Made by a program: the position numbers and the translations under genes. Under the pieces are notes generated by a model. The model saw nothing but the letters and a program-made list of their open reading frames with translations, made no database searches and was not told where the DNA came from. A stretch of 64,000 bases of DNA from Viola odorata. Lineage: Eukaryota; Streptophyta; Magnoliopsida; Malpighiales; Violaceae. The DNA lies in NCBI GenBank assembly GCA_963691705.1, contig OY829539.1, positions 21,994,407-22,058,406 of the forward strand, in the 5' to 3' direction. Of this stretch, positions 29,975-38,712 are shown one piece after another; position 1 is the first letter of the stretch, and the number at the start of each line of letters is the position of its first letter.

Positions 29975-30190
29975 TCAAATTCTAGCATGATACAATTTTA
30001 ATCTAGCAATATTCCAAGAGTTAGGTAAGGGAGTACCGTCAACCGCTTCGAGGTGATACGCTCCCTTTCTGATAACACGAGTGACGCGGTACGGGCCTTC
30101 CCAGCTTGAGCTGAGCTTCCGCATTCGTTGGCCCGCCGCTCGTTTGTCCCTGAGCACGAGGTCTCCCGCCTTGAGCGGCGGGTGTCGTTG
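29975..30190 (-). pseudogene. Integrase C-terminal end (Tat-lineage pol), fused to gag
   Basis: The minus-strand frame ending at 29975 contains GDLVLRDKRAAGQ, then GPYRVTRVIRKGAYHLEAVD and LPNSWNIARLKLYHARI, the usual C-terminal tail of Ty3/gypsy integrase (G-x-Y-x-LE-x-x-DG followed by P-x-x-WN-x-x-x-L). The homologous segment in element 2 lies at about 34,860-35,060. Upstream of residues PPLKAGD the sequence no longer matches integrase but late gag, in a different frame, so this is a deletion junction at about 30,180-30,200. The stop codon TGA is at 29975-29977 and overlaps the terminal 40-bp satellite unit. It is a fragment without catalytic residues. Confidence 0.85.
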
Positions 30191-30199
30191 GGGTAATCT

Positions 30200-32183
30200 C
30201 ATCCAAGAACGACGCGCCCCCAGCGATAATGTTAATAATGGGGATGTCCTCGTCATACATCATCAACGCTTCTTTCCCCTTTGCCTCAGAAGTTCCGCTA
30301 TTCCCCAGGGGAGGAGGCAATTGATGGTCACCTAACACCCCGTGCGGAGGGTCACTGCTGGTTTCTTCTCTCATACGAGCGACGATTTCTCCAAGATAGG
30401 CTTCTTCCAACAGGCGCTTTATTGCTGACTTCAATTCCCTGCATACCTCTATAGAATGCCCCTTGACTTTATGGAATTTACAAAAGGAATTTTTTCTTCA
30501 TCCCATGACCACCCCTGGCTTCACAGGAGCTGGATAGCGGATCGGCAGGTTCCGCTGCTGAATGATGGCTAACATTTCCGCTCGTGGGAGCGTAAGGGGA
30601 GGGAGGTCAGAATCGTACGTTCGACCCTTAGGGGGATCCTTCTGTCGCTGAACATTCAGACCGTCTCCCCTTCCTCTAGGGTAATTACCCTTCGGGCGAT
30701 TCGACGCCTTGGGGATGTAATCTTTCCACCGGGTGTATTCATCACCCGGATGCGTGTCTTGGGCCCTACTGCCTTGAGCGGTGGGAGCGGGAGGGGCGTT
30801 CTGGGGAGCATCCCGTATCCTGTTTCTGTATTCATCCTCTTCCATTCTCGCATAACTGTGAGCTTTCAACCTTAGCACGTCTACAGTCGTTGGGGGATCC
30901 ACCATTAGCGTATCTCTAAGTTTCCCATATCTACCATTCCGCTTCAAAGCCTCTATGGCAAAGTCGATGGTGATACCAGGCGTCAATGACATTTCCGTAT
31001 CAAAACGACCAAGATAGTTGTTCAACGACTCCTCTGGCCTTCTACATATATCGAACAAAGCTGCAGCAGACTTCCGAATGAGGATAGTTGTGCTAAAGCG
31101 ACTCTTGAACTTGGCCTCTAGTTGTAGAAAATTATCAATTGATCGAGTAGGTAGTCCTTCAAACCAGAGGCGGGCTACTTCTGACAGCGTCACAACAAAT
31201 ATCTGACACAACGCCGCGTCATTATGTGTTTGAAACTGGACGAAGTCCTTCACCTTATTAAGATGTGAGATGGGGTCTCTGATGCCGTCGTATGACTCCA
31301 TGGGGAGCTTAATATGTCGGCTGACCCTGTGGTGCCTTATATGGTGGGTGAAAGGATGACCAGCGGTGTCATCCAGGATCTCACGATCATGACAAGGAGG
31401 AGACATGTCCAGGTATCGCCTGTGCCTTCGAGGCTCCGGGGTGCGATGCTGCCGGGGAGACCGGCTGCGGCTCCTGGGTGAACGGGATCGACGCCTCCTA
31501 CTGCCTGATCTCTCACTCCGCTCCATAGATACCTCCCTACTGGCTCCCTCTCTTCTGCCGTCCCAACGCTCTCCGTATTCATCTAGCGGCCGCTCTACTT
31601 GAGAGACAGGAATCCGCGGTATCCGCGGTATGTAGTGCTCCTCCTGTCCGCCTGCCAGTTGCGCGAAGCCGAATGGCGTGCTTATCGCAGGTGAGGTCAG
31701 AGGGACACTCATCTGGCGTCGAGGCGATACTGGTCGATCAGCGACGATAGACGAAGTGAAAATAACTCGAGGAGGCACACCTGATGTCGCGGTACTAGAA
31801 GTGGGGCCTGCGGCCATCCCGATCAAATAATCCAAGTGGACACGAAGAGCTAACATGGAGCTTACCGAGGGAGTAGCGAGGCTATCCATCCCAGATCTTA
31901 CAAGTGTAGGGACGGAGCGACTGGATCCGCCCACGTGAGAAAATGGGGCACCCATTGAGGAGGCAAGGGAACCCATTTGCATAAATGGAGTACTCGTTTG
32001 AGAAAACGGGGTACCCGGTTGAGAAAACGATGAGCCAGCTGTCAATCCGAAAAGAAAGTCTGTCTGCGCAGAGGAGGTTTCAGGTGATGTGATATACGTA
32101 CTGGACGAAGACGTGGAAAAAAGTGTCCTACGCGTGTGACCGCCACGAGTATGAGGGGGCGTGGATTCTGAATCCGAAGCCAT
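30200..32183 (-). pseudogene. gag: Gag of Tat-lineage element 1, one nonsense codon, 3' end deleted
   Basis: The capsid/nucleocapsid polyprotein starts at ATG 32183 (MASDSESTPPHTRGG), the same start as in element 2. A Ser/Thr/Pro-rich N-terminus with repeated PFSQ-like segments is followed by an Arg/Ser-rich stretch, then the gag core with YDGIRDPISHLNKVKDF, LWFEGLPTRSIDNF and RFDTEMSLTPGI. The frame stays open for 561 codons to a single TGA at 30498-30500, then continues in the same frame through a zinc-knuckle-like CX2HX4HX4C motif (CKFHKVKGHSIEVC) to the segment IINIIAGG near 30,230. There it meets the deletion junction with integrase. Most residues expected of the family are present, so this copy decayed recently. 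The nonsense codon is consistent with one substitution. Confidence 0.85.
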
Positions 32184-32250
32184 GATCCTTCGACTCTCAA
32201 AAAGAAAAATAGAGCTTGGTTACTAAGGAAAACTCACTTAATCAACCAAA

Positions 32251-32269
32251 GCTCTCAATGAAAACACCA
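32251..32269 (-). promoter_or_regulatory. Primer-binding site of element 1
   Basis: On the minus strand TGGTGTTTTCATTGAGAGC lies two bases after the 3' edge of the 5' LTR. It begins with TGG, as a site pairing with the CCA end of a tRNA must. The same site in element 2 (40769-40787) reads TGGTGCTTTCGTTGAGAGC. I cannot name the tRNA from memory with certainty. Confidence 0.6.
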
Positions 32270-32271
32270 TT

Positions 32272-32752
32272 TGATAAGAGTCCGAGGGGTACTGAGCAGG
32301 ATTGGCTTGATCTGGGGCGGTCGGGAACACTGTACTAGGGGCCTTTATCACCTGCAATGCGCCGGAGGGGGTCTCCGGCGTAAACACTCCGATGCCAAAG
32401 TCAGTGTGAGTAGTAAAAGTGGCAGGGGTTCAGTACGCTATCTTAAGCTTACCCTCTTGTCTGAAAATGTGAGGGTATTTATAGACAAAGGGAAGAGTGT
32501 ACCGAAAGGGGTAGGAATAGTCCCTGGTAGATGTCGTTGGAGTGATATGTGTCGCTGGAGTGCCATAGAGTGAAGTCACGCAGGATGACGTCATGCGGAG
32601 TGACGTCAGGGATGACCTGGGATGGGGTGTCGCCGTGCGGATGTCGCATGAGAGCCCCCCCACTGATGTCGACCATCCCAGGGTTGGCCGCCAGGTTAGG
32701 GGTGGCAAGAACAGGGTCTCATCTCCCGCGACAGGTACAGTATGCTCACCGG
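32272..32752 (-). repeat. 5' LTR of element 1 (outer end approximate)
   Basis: The inner edge is TGATAAGAG at 32272 on the plus strand (LTR end ...TTATCA on the minus strand), matching TGATAAGATT at 40791 in element 2. Shared landmarks are a GC-rich hairpin around gcgccggaggggg, a TATA box (TATAAATACCC, minus strand, 32473-32483) and gaccatcccagggttg near 32670. The outer edge is not clear; homology to the element 2 LTR fades near 32,752, where a coiled-coil coding fragment begins. Confidence 0.65.
32473..32483 (-). promoter_or_regulatory. LTR TATA box, element 1
   Basis: TATAAATACCC on the minus strand is conserved at the corresponding place in the element 2 LTR (40990-41000), which supports it as the core promoter of the element. 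Confidence 0.6.
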
Positions 32753-33127
32753 GTCACCCGGCGGGGTAGTGGAGATGTCGCTTCTGTGGTATCGATAGTT
32801 ATCAGAGAGCAAGAGGTCGCTAGGGCGTCTGATCTTGATGCTGCTCTGACGGCAGAGAGGGCTAAGAATGTCGCGCTGGAGGAAGAGAAGACGGCATTGA
32901 AAGAGGAAAAAGCCACACTAGAGAGGGAGTCGGCAGAAAGGCGTAAATGGTACATTGAGACAACTGCCGGTATCATGTCTGACTGCTTTGTGCAGATTCA
33001 TGGGGAGGAGGTGTACCGCGCTGATGCCCTTATTGACGCTTTTCGGGAGAGGTCAGGGATCCTCACAGATGATCATTTTCGCGGGGTAAAGACGGGGGGG
33101 GGGGGGGCGCGAGGGGCAAGGGGATAG
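32753..33127 (+). pseudogene. C-terminal fragment of an unrecognised coiled-coil protein
   Basis: The plus-strand frame ending with TAG at 33125-33127 encodes a Glu/Lys/Ala-rich heptad-like stretch (EQEVARASDLDAALTAERA, then EEEKTALKEEKATLERESAE) followed by a more globular tail with YIETTAGIMSDCFVQIHGEE. The open frame extends upstream into the element 1 LTR to 32549, but that part is LTR sequence on the opposite strand, so the coding fragment is taken to start near the LTR edge. Coding-like composition lies only in the 32,790-33,090 part. It may be the end of an ORF of another transposable element cut by the LTR. A run of 14 G near the end makes the last residues unreliable. I do not recognise the family. 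Confidence 0.45.
33094..33107. repeat. Homopolymer run of 14 G
   Basis: An uninterrupted G14 tract inside the coiled-coil frame. Such tracts are prone to sequencing length errors, so the reading frame past it (the Gly-rich tail) is not trustworthy. Confidence 0.9.
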
Positions 33128-34240
33128 TGAGACTACAGCGCAATAGACATTTTTGTCATCCTTTCTTGGATATCGGGCACCGCCCATTTTTGTTTTTCAC
33201 TCTTGGAGGTTTTTCTTTTCTAACCCTTCAAGGGTTTTTTGAACAATTATTATATATATATATATATATTCCGCTTGCTATTTCCCTTTGTGGTTGTCCT
33301 CTTTCACGTCGTCCCCCTTTTCTTCGAGCTCCCTTGATAAGATAGTGGCATCAATATTACCATGATGATGTTGATAATAAGCGTAAGTGTTGCTTGCAAG
33401 GCTGCTATCATAACGCAGCAAGATAACGGGGTTCCAACAGAAAACAGGATAACCGTAGCATTGCCATATAATCCGTAGAATCATAAATACTGATAACGAA
33501 TATTATGCAAGACATCGCGACATGACTTAATCATGCGCATTTCGATGTCTAGGTAGAATAACGTCGCTTAGCAGATAGCTTCAGAAATAGAACTCATAGG
33601 AGTGAATTATCATAATCAATATTACCCACGATGCGTAGCATATAACCTGCCATCGCAAGAGAAGATGTTGTGGTGCTATAGCCGTATATGTCTTCAAGCC
33701 GGCGATATCCTTCCAAGCCTCGAACACTGCTATCGTCTCCGTTGAAGAGATAACTCAATCGAAAAGATGTCAACCAGGATGAGTATCTTCATAATGATAC
33801 CGTACAGATGTAAATATTCTCGATCAGTGGTGAAGAATTCCATATAGATAGATGCGGATGTATCCCTTTCCGTAGGAATAGCTATCAAGGAGATATAGCA
33901 TATACGTTCTCCTGGCGGTATTTCTCGAATCAAGACGATAAGAACGTTGGTCGTTGATAGTACACTTGTCACAATGATAGGTAACATAACACTATCGCCT
34001 GCGCGGGCGTCAATCTCCTCATTATTTCCACGATATCCCTACACATTCTTAATCGTTGCTTTAGAGTATTAGTAAAATATCATACAATAACAAATGTTAG
34101 TCGCCGTTGTGAGCCTTTGCGCATCCACGTCGGGGTGTCGTCGGCACCACTCATATCGCTTTCTCAACCAGCCATCTTCACTAGGCATTTCCCATCTGGT
34201 TACTCGCTGGAATATCGCGATTTTTTCCGTATTCCCACGA
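33128..34240. other. Non-coding sequence, no gene seen; probable far 3' region of element 2
   Basis: No convincing ORF. It contains a (TA)n run at about 33251-33268, a pyrimidine-rich stretch around 33290-33330 and sequence of irregular composition. By position it lies downstream of element 2 pol on the minus strand. I searched here for the element 2 3' LTR (it should read TGATAAGATTTG... on the plus strand) and found only a short TGATAAGATAG match at 33331, which does not extend. Confidence 0.5.
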
Positions 34241-34760
34241 TTAGCCTGGAATGTGCCTCATCTTAGTGAGTCGTCTGATCAAGATCGGCCATCACAAGGG
34301 TAGGATTTTCACTTCCAGGCGTTGATACCTCACATCCCTGGAATCGTGCCTCGTTTTAGTGAGTCGTCTGTATTAGTCCGGTTATCACAAGGATAGGATT
34401 TTCACTTCCAGGATGGAGTTACTATCTCTCTAGGGCATGCCTCATCTTAGTGAGTCGTCTATGTTAGCCCGATTATCACAAGGATAGGATTTTCACTCCT
34501 TGAGACGCCGGGACGTGCCTCTTCTTAGTGGGCCGCCTGTGTTAGCACGGTTGCCACAAGGATAGGACTTTTCACTCCCGAGGGTGTCGGGGCATGCCTC
34601 GTCTTAGTGTGCCATCTGTGTTAGCACGGTTACCACAAGGATAGGACTTTTCACTCCCGACACTAAGATTTTAGGTATGCCAGGGCGTGCCTCGTCTTAG
34701 TGAGCCGTCTGATCAGGACCGGCCGTCACAAGGATAGGACTTTTCACTCCTGGCACCCTT
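34241..34760. repeat. Six tandem repeats of 77-93 bp in the 3' region of element 2
   Basis: The motif cacaaggrtaggattttcac recurs at 34293, 34386, 34477, 34554, 34634 and 34727, giving periods of 93, 91, 77, 80 and 93 bp. Each unit also carries gcctcrtcttagtgagycgtct. The repeats begin about 100 bp beyond the element 2 pol stop codon, the same place where element 1 meets the large satellite, but the sequence is unrelated to that satellite. Confidence 0.9.
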
Positions 34761-34859
34761 ATCATCTGCACACAATCAGCCATAAAATACACAAGAATAT
34801 TCTCTATTCAAGCGTTAACACAAGTTAGGGTTGGCGTTAGCAAAACGTGCAGAGATGTA

Positions 34860-36012
34860 TCAAATTCTAGCATGGTCTAATTTCAAACGAGCTAGGTTCC
34901 AAGAGTTGGGTAAGGGAGTACCGTCAAGTGTTTCTAGGTGATATGCTCCCTTTCCAATAACATGGGTGGCGCGGTATGGGCCGTCCCAATTCGGGCTGAT
35001 TTTCCCCACGAGTTGTCCAGCTGCTCATTTGTCCCTGAGTACCAAGTCTCATGCTTTCAGGAATCGCTCCTTGACGCGCCGGTTGTGATAACGCGCCATT
35101 TTTTCTTATAATGTAGTGTTTTCAGGAGGGTTTCCTCATGTAGTTCTGGTAACGCATCGAGGTTCGCTTGTAACCTCTCCTCATTTAGCTCTTCGTTGAA
35201 GTATGCTACTCGCAGGCTCAAAGTACCGATTTCTACCGGTGTAACGGCCTCAGTGCCGAAAGCCAATGTGAAAGGTGTTTCTCTAGTGCTGGTTTTAACG
35301 GTCATGCGGTATGCCCACATCACATATGGCAGCTCGTCTGCCCATTTCTTTTTGGACCCTTCCAGGTTTTTCTTAATACCACTGAGAATGCTTCAATTGG
35401 TCACCTCCGCTTGACCGTTGGTCTGCGGGCGAGCCACGGAAGAGAATCTTTGCTCGATTTGGAATTCCGCGCATTGGTCTCTAAAAATTGACTAGTGAAT
35501 TGTGTCCCATTATCACTGACTAGCACACGGGGTACACCGAACCGCATGATAATTTGGTGCTTAAAGAAACGCCAAATTTTTTCTGTTGTGATGTTGGCCA
35601 CCACTTCCACTTTTGCCCATTTCGTGAAGTAGTCCACCGCCACGACCACGAGTTTTAGCTGAGACCTTGCCTTTGGAAGCGGGCCTAGGATATCAATCCC
35701 CCATTTTGCAAAAGGACAAGGAGCCACAATTTCAAAGATTTCTGTTGCGGGTTGTCGAGGAATCTTAGAGAACTCCTGACATTTCTGACAAGTTCGTACG
35801 TAATTATGGCAATCCCTACGAATAGTAGGCCAATAAAATCCTGACCTGAAAACTTGCGCGGCCAAGGTACCGCCTGATGCATGCATGCCACATATTCCTT
35901 CATGGATTTCTCGTAAGGTATGAAGACCCTCTTGTTCCGTTATACACTTGGCAGTTGGGTGAGAAAAACATCTCCTAACCAGTTCCCCGTCATAATACGT
36001 ACACCGTGCCAC
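34860..36012 (-). pseudogene. Integrase of element 2, frameshifted
   Basis: Integrase joins element cDNA to host DNA. Visible parts in order: an HHCC zinc-binding domain (HEGICGMH ... CQKCQ, about 35,770-35,920), the catalytic core with first Asp in WGIDILGPLPKA and second Asp in VLVSDNGTQFTSQFL, then a frameshift near 35,470 that throws out the segment holding the catalytic Glu. The frame resumes with WAYRMTVKTSTRETPF and FGTEAVTPVEIG (35,057-35,323), and a second shift precedes the C-terminal tail whose TGA is at 34860-34862. The tail matches that retained by element 1. Confidence 0.88.
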
Positions 36013-36264
36013 TTATTTCAGCACTTTTCTCCTCTTGGCATTATCCGCAGGTAATTCCTCATGTTTCAAGTATTTTATTACGGAGATTCGCTAGTCGTTT
36101 TCAATTTCTTCAATGCAAAGCGACGCTTGCTCCTCCATGAAGGAAGGTACGAATATTTCTCGATAGTACACACCCTTAGGTATGGACGCTTCCGGGTTCA
36201 CTGCAAGTTTGGCAAGGTTGTCTGCCTCAGCGTTGTCCTTTCGAGGGATATGCTCAAAGCTAAC

Positions 36265-36843
36265 CTACATGCCACTTTTCTTTATTTCCAACAGCTCGCG
36301 TTTCACTTTAGCAGGATATTGAACCATGATGGGCTCTCTGGCCTGAGAGTGTCCCAAGACTTTGTCTATTATCCACTTGGAATCTCCGCAGATTTTTAGT
36401 CGCAAGTCTCCCATCATTCCCGTATCGTGTATGGCTTTGGTGGAGAAGCTTCTTCCTATTCTAAGTCCAGCCAGTAATGCCTCATACTCCGCCGCGTTAT
36501 TGGATAACGGTTGTAGGATTCTGATGGCGTATCGTATCTGTATATCATGCGGCCTGATTATGAAGATTCTGGCTCCGGCTAGTTCTTGATTCTTGGCTCC
36601 ATCCACGTGGATGACCCACAAGTCAGTGTAGGTTTCAGGGAACAGGAGATCCAAGTCATCTTTTTCTTCTTCAGGTAGGTCCGTCAATGGATCTTGCGTA
36701 AAGGTGCACTCAGCTATGAAGTTTGCTAGGACTTGAGCTTTTATAGATGGTCGGGCTTTATACTGCAACCCATATTTCTCGAGTTCGATGACCCAGATCA
36801 GCATTCTTCTTGAAGACTCGGGTTTCCAAAATATCCTTTTCAA
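36265..36843 (-). pseudogene. Archaeal-type second RNase H of element 2
   Basis: After the RT-linked RNase H, the same frame continues with WVIHVDGAKNQELAGARI, SNNAAEYEALLAGLRIG and LKICGDSKWIIDKVLGHSQA, the Asp-Glu-Asp pattern of an RNase H of the type found as an extra domain in Tat-lineage elements. Its presence is the main lineage evidence here. The frame is interrupted at 36265-36267 and at 36847-36849, the latter between the two RNase H domains at a place where relatives have Gln (CAA to TAA). Confidence 0.85.
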
Positions 36844-36846
36844 AGG

Positions 36847-38292
36847 TTAGTCTATAAGTACGATGATGGGGTGGGCCTGGAAATATCTATCCATTTTCCG
36901 CGTGGTATGTATTAACGCAAACGCCATTTTCTCAATGTGGGCATATCGCAGCTCGGCATCTTTCAAAACATGACCCACAAAGTACACAAGGTGGTGTGTG
37001 TGGTTGTCGTCTCGCACAAAGACAACACTAACCACTTCATCGGCAACCCCAAGGTATAAGTACAGGGTGTCGCCTGGTTCTGGTCTTGTTAACACCAGGT
37101 CAGATGATAAATAGGCTTTTAGGCCCGTAAATGCCTCTTCACATTTTGTTGTCCACCCAAAAGGGGCTTTTTTATGTATGACCTTGAAAAAGGGCAGGCA
37201 TCTCTCGCCTTGATTAGAAATAAACCATCCTAGAGCGATAACGCGCCCTGTTAGTTTTTGTACCTCCTTGACGATTCGAGGAGATATCATATCCTAGATA
37301 GCTTTGATTTTTGAGGGATTGGGCTGGATACCCTTCTGACTGACCACGTAACCCAAAAATTTACCCGTTTGGAACGCGAACATGCATTTACAGGGGTTCA
37401 GCTTCATTTTGTATTCTCTCATCACATCAAAAACTTCTTTCAAGTCGACCAAGTGGTCCTTGAAGCTTCGACTTTTGACTAGTATATCATCAACGTAGGC
37501 TTCCACGTTCTTTCCAATTAGGTTTTCGAATACTTTATTCGCCATGCGCTAGAAGGTTGCCCCAGCATTCTTCAGCCCAAACGGCATCGCCGTATAGCAG
37601 TAAGTGGCCTTTGGAGTGATGAAGGCGGTCTTTTCTTCGTCTTCAACAGCCATAGGGATTTGATGATACCCGGAGTTGGCATCTAATGAGCTTAGATAGG
37701 CGTACCCGACAGTCTGATCGACTAGTTGGTCGATTCGAGGGAGCGGGTAGCAATCCTTGGGACAAGCATCATTCATGTCAGTAAAGTCAATGCGCATACG
37801 CTAGTCTCCGTTGAGCTTTGGAACGAGAATTGGGTTAGCTAACCAGGTTGGATATTGGACCTCTCGGATGAAACCTGTGTCTAAGAGCTTTGACACCTCC
37901 TTGTCAATGGCTAAAGTTTTCTCCATAGAAAATGCTCATCGTTTCTGTTGGATCGGTTTGACGTAGGGATCAATATTAAGTCGATGTTCTGCTACCTCTC
38001 GCGAGATACCAGGCATATCCGCAGGCTTCCACGTGAACTCTCTTTTACATTTGTTCAATAGTCGAGCTAGTTGGAGGTTTTCTTCTGGGCTTAGCTTCTC
38101 GCTAACTAGGAAATTTACTTCGTTGATCCCGTTAACTGATACGGGTACCATTTTGTCCACAGGCTGAGTGCGTTTCTCATCATTTGGCCCATCTGGATCT
38201 ACAGTGACACACACATATCTATCACAACTTTTCTGAGTAATGAGTAGGTAACACTCAGCTGCCAATTTCTGATCGCCTTTGATTGAGACCAC
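36847..38292 (-). pseudogene. Reverse transcriptase and RNase H of element 2, several in-frame stops
   Basis: RT copies the element RNA into DNA; RNase H removes the RNA strand. In order: PR-RT linker (LSPEENLQLARLL, ADMPGISREVAEHRLN), RT fingers (NDACPKDCYPLPRIDQLVD), SSLDANSGYHQIPM, MPFGLKNAGATF, the active site AYVDDILVKS, LGYVVSQKGIQPNP, then RNase H with AELRYAHIEKMAFALI and YFQAHPIIVLID. Stops fall at 37936, 37801, 37549, 37294 and 36847, all in one frame with no indel. Several sit where relatives have Arg, Trp or Gln, that is CGA, TGG or CAG/CAA codons altered by C-to-T or G-to-A changes. Confidence 0.9.
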
Positions 38293-38298
38293 TCCATC

Positions 38299-38712
38299 TC
38301 AGGAGGGATATTTCATCCTCAAATGCTTTTGAGATATCGTTGCTCCAAAACGATTGAGGAACGGTCGCCCAAGTATGGCATTATAGGGCAGGGTTAGGTT
38401 TACGACCAAAACGAACAACTCCTCTGACTGCTTGGACGTGTCTTCTCTAAAGTACACTGGCAGCATCGTGAGTCCAGTCACCGGGATTGGAACTCCATCT
38501 ACCCCAATTATTGGCTTCTTGCAGGGTGTAAGCTCGCTGTCGGGATGCTTCATGAGGTTGTAAGCCTCTAATGAAAATAGATTTACCGCGCTTCCATTGT
38601 CAACAAGAGTTCTTCTAACTCCATGATTGCCGATAACGGGTGTAACTACTAACTTGTCGTTATGCGGGAACACAATACCTTTCTCGTCCTCTTCGGAGAA
38701 AGATAACACCAT
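38299..38712 (-). pseudogene. Aspartic protease of element 2
   Basis: The retropepsin that would cut the polyprotein. The active-site region reads TLVDNGSAVNLFSLEAY, and the flap and C-terminal part ends with YNAILGRPFLNRFGATIS, the usual order for Ty3/gypsy protease. It lies in the same frame as gag upstream and RT downstream, separated by TGA codons at 38713-38715 and 38299-38301. The catalytic Asp is retained. Confidence 0.88.

Larger units (their letters stand above)
29975..32752 (-). mobile_element. Tat-lineage Ty3/gypsy element 1, internally deleted, 3' end merging into the satellite
   Basis: Read on the minus strand, the order is 5' LTR (from about 32752 down to 32272), primer-binding site, gag from 32183, then a direct jump from late gag to the last part of integrase, which stops at 29977. 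Protease, RT, both RNase H domains and most of integrase are missing. Element 2 (34,860-41,223) is a relative that keeps those parts and allows the missing segment to be located. No 3' LTR is seen; it would lie left of the satellite, outside the window. The element is far less decayed than element 2. It could only move with proteins supplied by an intact relative. Confidence 0.85.

Noticed and set aside
31405..31602. Plus-strand frame opposite the Arg/Ser-rich part of gag
   Set aside because: It is the antisense of a clear gag coding region.
33290..33345. 3' LTR of element 2 starting at TGATAAGATAG (33331)
   Set aside because: The match to the 40791 LTR edge stops after about ten bases and no other LTR landmark follows.
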